Positions 5,235 to 7,252 of a stretch of 7,252 bases of DNA are shown here, in pieces. Source of the stretch: Candidatus Ruminimicrobiellum caprinum (GTDB lineage Bacteria; Elusimicrobiota; Endomicrobiia; Endomicrobiales; Endomicrobiaceae); the NCBI GenBank assembly GCA_017413305.1, contig JAFPUA010000215.1, forward strand, positions 1-7,252, in the 5' to 3' direction. How positions within the stretch are numbered: the first letter of the stretch is position 1; each line of letters starts with the position of its first letter. The translations under genes were made by a program, and so were the position numbers. The notes under the pieces are model-generated. The model did not search any database. It was given only the letters and a program-made list of their open reading frames with translations, and had not been told where the DNA came from.

Positions 5235-5262
5235 TTGTCAAGAGTTTGTTTAGATTTATACT
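5235..5262 (+). promoter_or_regulatory. candidate promoter of the helix-turn-helix gene
   Basis: TTGTCA (5235-5240, one mismatch to TTGACA) and TATACT (5257-5262, one mismatch to TATAAT) are 16 bp apart. Transcription would start near 5269, very close to the GGAG ribosome-binding site at 5268-5271, so the leader would be extremely short or the start slightly upstream. Confidence 0.5.
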
Positions 5263-5278
5263 CGTACGGAGAAAATAA

Positions 5279-5623
5279 ATGTCAAATAAAATCAAAGAAT
5301 TTTTAAAAGAAATTAATAATGGAAAAATTCGCGGTTCAAGAAAAATAATTGCTGATGCTTTAGGAATTAATGAAACGGCAATATCAAAATGGAGTAAAGG
5401 CAGAACCCAGCCATCTAAGGAAAATATTTCCAAAATGGCAAAAATATTTAAGAAATCACAAAGTGAATTAGAAGAAATTTTTTCATCCAATATTTTTATA
5501 AAAGATGAGGATATATATTTAATATTGGAAGAAAATAAGAAATTAAAAAAAGAATTAGAAATCAGGGATGATTTGATTAAATTACTAAAAGATAAAATAA
5601 AAGTTTTTGAAAATAAAAAATAA
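5279..5623 (+). CDS. XRE-type helix-turn-helix transcriptional regulator with C-terminal coiled coil
   Basis: A 114-residue protein. Residues about 20-67 form a Cro/C1-type HTH: SRKIIADALGINETAISKWSK, with recognition helix around 31-42, then GRTQPSKENISKMAKIFKKS, the usual fourth helix and 'P....l..iA..f' pattern. Residues 79-112 are a Leu/Ile/Glu/Lys-rich heptad-like stretch (LILEENKKLKKELEIRDDL) that should form a coiled coil for dimerisation. It probably binds DNA as a dimer; the target is unknown. The start is supported by GGAG (5268-5271) 7 nt before the ATG. It is followed by two stops (TAATAA) and a terminator-like hairpin, so it is a single-gene unit. It is divergent from the pilin gene, with a 12-bp-arm palindrome between them. 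By eye it is more AT-rich and Lys/Ile-rich than its neighbours, which may mean transfer or relaxed codon selection. Confidence 0.85.
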   Translation: MSNKIKEFLKEINNGKIRGSRKIIADALGINETAISKWSKGRTQPSKENISKMAKIFKKSQSELEEIFSSNIFIKDEDIYLILEENKKLKKELEIRDDLIKLLKDKIKVFENKK

Positions 5624-5632
5624 TAAAATTTA

Positions 5633-5666
5633 AAATCATGTTAAAATAATTTAAACTTGATTTTTT
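5633..5666 (+). terminator. terminator-like hairpin after the helix-turn-helix gene
   Basis: A 31-nt imperfect hairpin (5633-5663) pairs 12 of 14 positions (AAATCA/TGATTT outer stem, GTT/AAC inside, loop TAA) and runs into a T-tract (5661-5666). It starts 9 bp after the stop. The stem is nearly all A:T, so the strength is uncertain. Confidence 0.5.
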
Positions 5667-5668
5667 AT

Positions 5669-5696
5669 TTGTGTTTTTTAGCAAATATGATATAAT
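5669..5696 (+). promoter_or_regulatory. promoter of metF (extended -10)
   Basis: A perfect TATAAT (5691-5696) is preceded by TGA, giving an extended -10 TGATATAAT. A weak -35, TTGTGT (5669-5674), lies 16 bp upstream. The predicted start near 5703 leaves a leader of about 29 nt before metF. No methionine, SAM or cobalamin riboswitch fits in so short a leader. Confidence 0.65.
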
Positions 5697-5731
5697 ATAA
5701 AAAATATTTTATAAACAAAAAGGGAATTTTT

Positions 5732-6607
5732 ATGTATAAGATATCGGAAATATTTAAAAATAAAAAAGTAACTTTCTCTTTAGAAATCTTTCCTATGAAA
5801 ACTCCTGAGGGAGATATTAGGCTTATACATGAAATTTTAAAAGAATTTGCTTTGTTAAAACCGGATTTTATTTCTTGTACTTACGGCGCAGGCGGCGGAA
5901 ATAAAGATAAAACTCTCGCCATAGTTGAACATATCCAAAAAGCGTATAACATACCTTCGATGGCACATCTTACCTGTATTTCTCATACAAAAGAAGAAAT
6001 AGCTCAAATAATGCAAAAAATTGTTGCTAAAGGTATAAAAAATGTCCTTGCAATGAGAGGCGACCCACCGAAAGAAGAACCGCAAAAAGTTCCCGGTATA
6101 GATAACTACAAATATTCAAGTGAGCTTGTTTCTTATATCAGAAAAGAATATAAAGACAGCTTGAGTTTGGCTGTTGCAGGTTTTCCGGAAATGCATCCGT
6201 TATCTCCCACCAAAGAGAGCGATATAAAATATTTAAAACAGAAGGTTGACTGTGGTGCTGATTTTGTTATAACACAGTTATTTTTTGATAATAAACTTTA
6301 TTTTGATTATGTTGATGCAGTCAGAAAAGCAGGAATAAATGTAAGAGTTATTCCGGGAATTTTACCGATAACATCTTACGACGGACTTTTAAAGTTTTGT
6401 GAAACCTGCAAGGCAACAATTCCGGAAAAAGTCCATGAAATATTTGCTCCCATAAGAGATAATCAACAGAAAATTATTGAAGCAGGAATAAAATTTGCAA
6501 CGGAACAGTGTATAGACCTTCTAAAAAACGGTGCTCCCGGAATACATTTCTATACATTAAATAAAGTACATCCCGTGAAAGACATTTTAACTGCAATTAG
6601 AAATTAG
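5732..6607 (+). CDS. metF: 5,10-methylenetetrahydrofolate reductase
   Basis: A 291-residue FAD-dependent TIM-barrel enzyme that reduces 5,10-methylene-THF to 5-methyl-THF, the methyl donor for methionine synthase; in anaerobes it can also serve the Wood-Ljungdahl methyl branch. Visible motifs: FSLEIFPMKT with Glu18 (equivalent to E. coli Glu28, the proton donor), CTYGAGG (49-55), MAHLTC (77-82), LAMRGDPP with Asp111 (equivalent to Asp120, folate/flavin site), AGFPEMHP (149-156), FVITQLFFDN with Gln182, PGILPI (208-213) and GIHFYTLN (270-277). Length is that of bacterial MetF with no C-terminal regulatory domain. AGGGA (5721-5725) lies 6 nt before the ATG. It stands alone here: no metH, folD or MetV-type partner adjoins it. 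Its TAG stop (6605-6607) lies inside the left arm of an inverted repeat. Confidence 0.95.
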   Translation: MYKISEIFKNKKVTFSLEIFPMKTPEGDIRLIHEILKEFALLKPDFISCTYGAGGGNKDKTLAIVEHIQKAYNIPSMAHLTCISHTKEEIAQIMQKIVAKGIKNVLAMRGDPPKEEPQKVPGIDNYKYSSELVSYIRKEYKDSLSLAVAGFPEMHPLSPTKESDIKYLKQKVDCGADFVITQLFFDNKLYFDYVDAVRKAGINVRVIPGILPITSYDGLLKFCETCKATIPEKVHEIFAPIRDNQQKIIEAGIKFATEQCIDLLKNGAPGIHFYTLNKVHPVKDILTAIRN

Positions 6608-6647
6608 CAGTTAGTAATTTATGAGCACTATAGACAGATTAATTAGC

Positions 6648-6664
6648 TTTTTGCGAAGCAAAAA
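6648..6664 (+). terminator. small hairpin after metF, possible terminator
   Basis: TTTTTGC (6648-6654) and GCAAAAA (6658-6664) form a 7-bp stem with loop GAA. A moderate T-rich stretch begins only at 6671, so it is a poor intrinsic terminator by the usual rule. It is the only compact hairpin between metF and the next gene. Confidence 0.25.
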
Positions 6665-6665
6665 A

Positions 6666-6694
6666 TTGAATATTTTTATTCCGAAATTTCTAAT
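6666..6694 (+). promoter_or_regulatory. weak candidate promoter of the PorV/PorQ-like gene
   Basis: TTGAAT (6666-6671) and TCTAAT (6689-6694, one mismatch to TATAAT) are 17 bp apart, upstream of the ATG at 6727. In such AT-rich DNA this match is only suggestive. Confidence 0.3.
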
Positions 6695-6726
6695 TCATAA
6701 TTTCTAATTGCTAATTGAGTTAAATT

Positions 6727-7252
6727 ATGAAACTAAAATCATATATTTTATCGTTACTATTAATATTGTCAGTATCGTCAGTAGTCTTGGCAAAAGGTGT
6801 CGGGACTACGATGTTTCAAATTCTTCAATTGCCGGCAAGCGCTTATGACGGTGCTCTGGCATATACTACCGTCGGCGGAGAATATTCTGCAATACAAAAC
6901 CCGTCAATAATACCATTTTTGCAACGATCGGTTATTTTAACCCATGCAGTGTATTTGGAAGATACCAGGTACAGTGTAGGCGATGTTAATTTAATGTTGA
7001 ATGATAATTCCGGAATAAATTTTGCTTTTTATTATTTTGATTACGGCAAAATTGACAGATATATAGAGTCTGGCATCGGTTATGAAAAAAGCGGAAGCTT
7101 TAATCCTTCCGAAAAAGTTTTAAATATTTCCTATGGAAGAAGAATGAACAGAAATTTGTATGCAGGAGCATCTTTGAAATATATTGGGCAGACTATAGAT
7201 GATGTTTCTTATTCCGGATATGCAATAGGTTTTAGCGGAATGTATTTTATTA
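6727..7252 (+). CDS. PorV/PorQ-family outer-membrane protein, N-terminal part (3'-truncated by window edge)
   Basis: Open from the ATG at 6727 to the window end, 175 residues without a stop. MKLKSYILSLLLILSVSSVV is a Sec signal peptide with likely cleavage after VLA (residue 22). The mature start GVGTTMFQILQLPASAYDGA, then AYTTVGGEYSAIQNPS, matches the PorV/PorQ (UPF0164) opening 'GT.ga.FL.l..GaRa..mg.A......d..a...NPA'. LTHAVYLEDTRYSVGDV matches the next conserved block 'lsh..w..d..y.y'. The rest is repeated beta-strands with Gly and aromatics (YGRRMNRNLYAGASLKYIG), as in FadL/PorV 14-stranded barrels. In Bacteroidetes PorV belongs to the type IX secretion system, but the wider family is found without it, so that role is not implied. 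Only a weak GAG (6716-6718) precedes the start. Confidence 0.82.
   Translation, partial: MKLKSYILSLLLILSVSSVVLAKGVGTTMFQILQLPASAYDGALAYTTVGGEYSAIQNPSIIPFLQRSVILTHAVYLEDTRYSVGDVNLMLNDNSGINFAFYYFDYGKIDRYIESGIGYEKSGSFNPSEKVLNISYGRRMNRNLYAGASLKYIGQTIDDVSYSGYAIGFSGMYFI

Larger units (their letters stand above)
6603..6715. repeat. imperfect long inverted repeat overlapping the metF stop codon
   Basis: The left arm at 6603-6625 (ATTAGCAGTTAG, then TAATTTATGAG) matches in reverse complement the right arm at 6690-6715 (CTAATTCATAATTT, then CTAATTGCTAAT), with a few mismatches and one indel. About 64 bp lie between, including a 7-bp hairpin at 6648-6664. The arms consist of repeated TAATT/AATTA units. 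The whole resembles a small foldback or MITE-like intergenic repeat, but no target-site duplication is evident and AT-rich drift could give the same look. A shorter similar stretch (GCAGTTAATTATAAATTATA) follows the terminator at 1328. Confidence 0.4.

Noticed and set aside
5191..5490. Minus-strand open frame of 99 codons opposite the helix-turn-helix gene
   Set aside because: It is the antisense shadow of a gene with a clear HTH domain and ribosome-binding site.
6727..7252. Type IX secretion role for the PorV/PorQ-like protein
   Set aside because: No other type IX component or C-terminal sorting domain is present in the window, and the family is wider than that system.
1..7252. CRISPR arrays, tRNA or rRNA genes, insertion sequences, defence or toxin-antitoxin modules
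   Set aside because: No regularly spaced direct repeats, cloverleaf or rRNA-like segments, transposase motifs or toxin-like partners for the regulator were seen.

Overview
The window is an AT-rich, densely coded bacterial chromosome segment that uses the standard genetic code. The gene content points to a diderm (Gram-negative type) bacterium: two proteins have signal peptides and outer-membrane beta-barrel character, one of them of the PorV/PorQ family. Two proteins of the type IV pilin family lie apart from any pilus assembly operon. Scattered pilin-like genes, an AT-rich genome and PorV-like proteins together resemble Elusimicrobiota (Endomicrobium/Elusimicrobium-like). That assignment is an inference from recall and was not tested by any search.

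Layout, left to right. Positions 2-535 hold the 3' part of a gene whose product resembles the C-terminal region of peptidase U32 family proteins. A 13-T homopolymer precedes a secreted outer-membrane beta-barrel gene (643-1272). That gene ends at a 19-bp perfect hairpin which also serves the convergent gene on the minus strand (1356-1772). The minus-strand gene encodes a pilin-like protein with no prepilin cleavage motif. A good sigma-70-type promoter (1840-1868) then starts a translation/RNA-processing operon on the plus strand: rpsP (bS16), khpA (KH protein), a rimM-like gene reduced to its PRC-barrel half, trmD, rplS (bL19) and rnhB (RNase HII). The genes are tightly packed or overlapping. 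rnhB appears to use an ATT start codon.

After rnhB, only 9 bp away and convergent, lies a minus-strand pilin gene with a recognisable class III signal (4526-4999). Its upstream region (5000-5278) has unusual structure: an element of about 106 bp with mutually exclusive pairings, an intrinsic-terminator-like hairpin on the plus strand, and a 12-bp-arm perfect palindrome. This region is shared with a divergent small XRE-type helix-turn-helix regulator (5279-5623). Next come metF (5732-6607, methylenetetrahydrofolate reductase), an AT-rich inverted-repeat spacer, and the 5' part of a PorV/PorQ-family outer-membrane protein running off the window end (6727-7252).

How it fits together: the central operon makes two ribosomal proteins, the RimM-type 16S maturation factor, the tRNA m1G37 methyltransferase, a small RNA-binding KH protein and RNase HII, a conserved bacterial grouping. 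The surrounding genes concern the cell surface (outer-membrane proteins and pilins), one-carbon metabolism and local regulation. The points most worth a second look are the structured region at 5036-5201, the paired canonical and non-canonical pilins flanking the operon, the single-domain RimM and the ATT start of rnhB.
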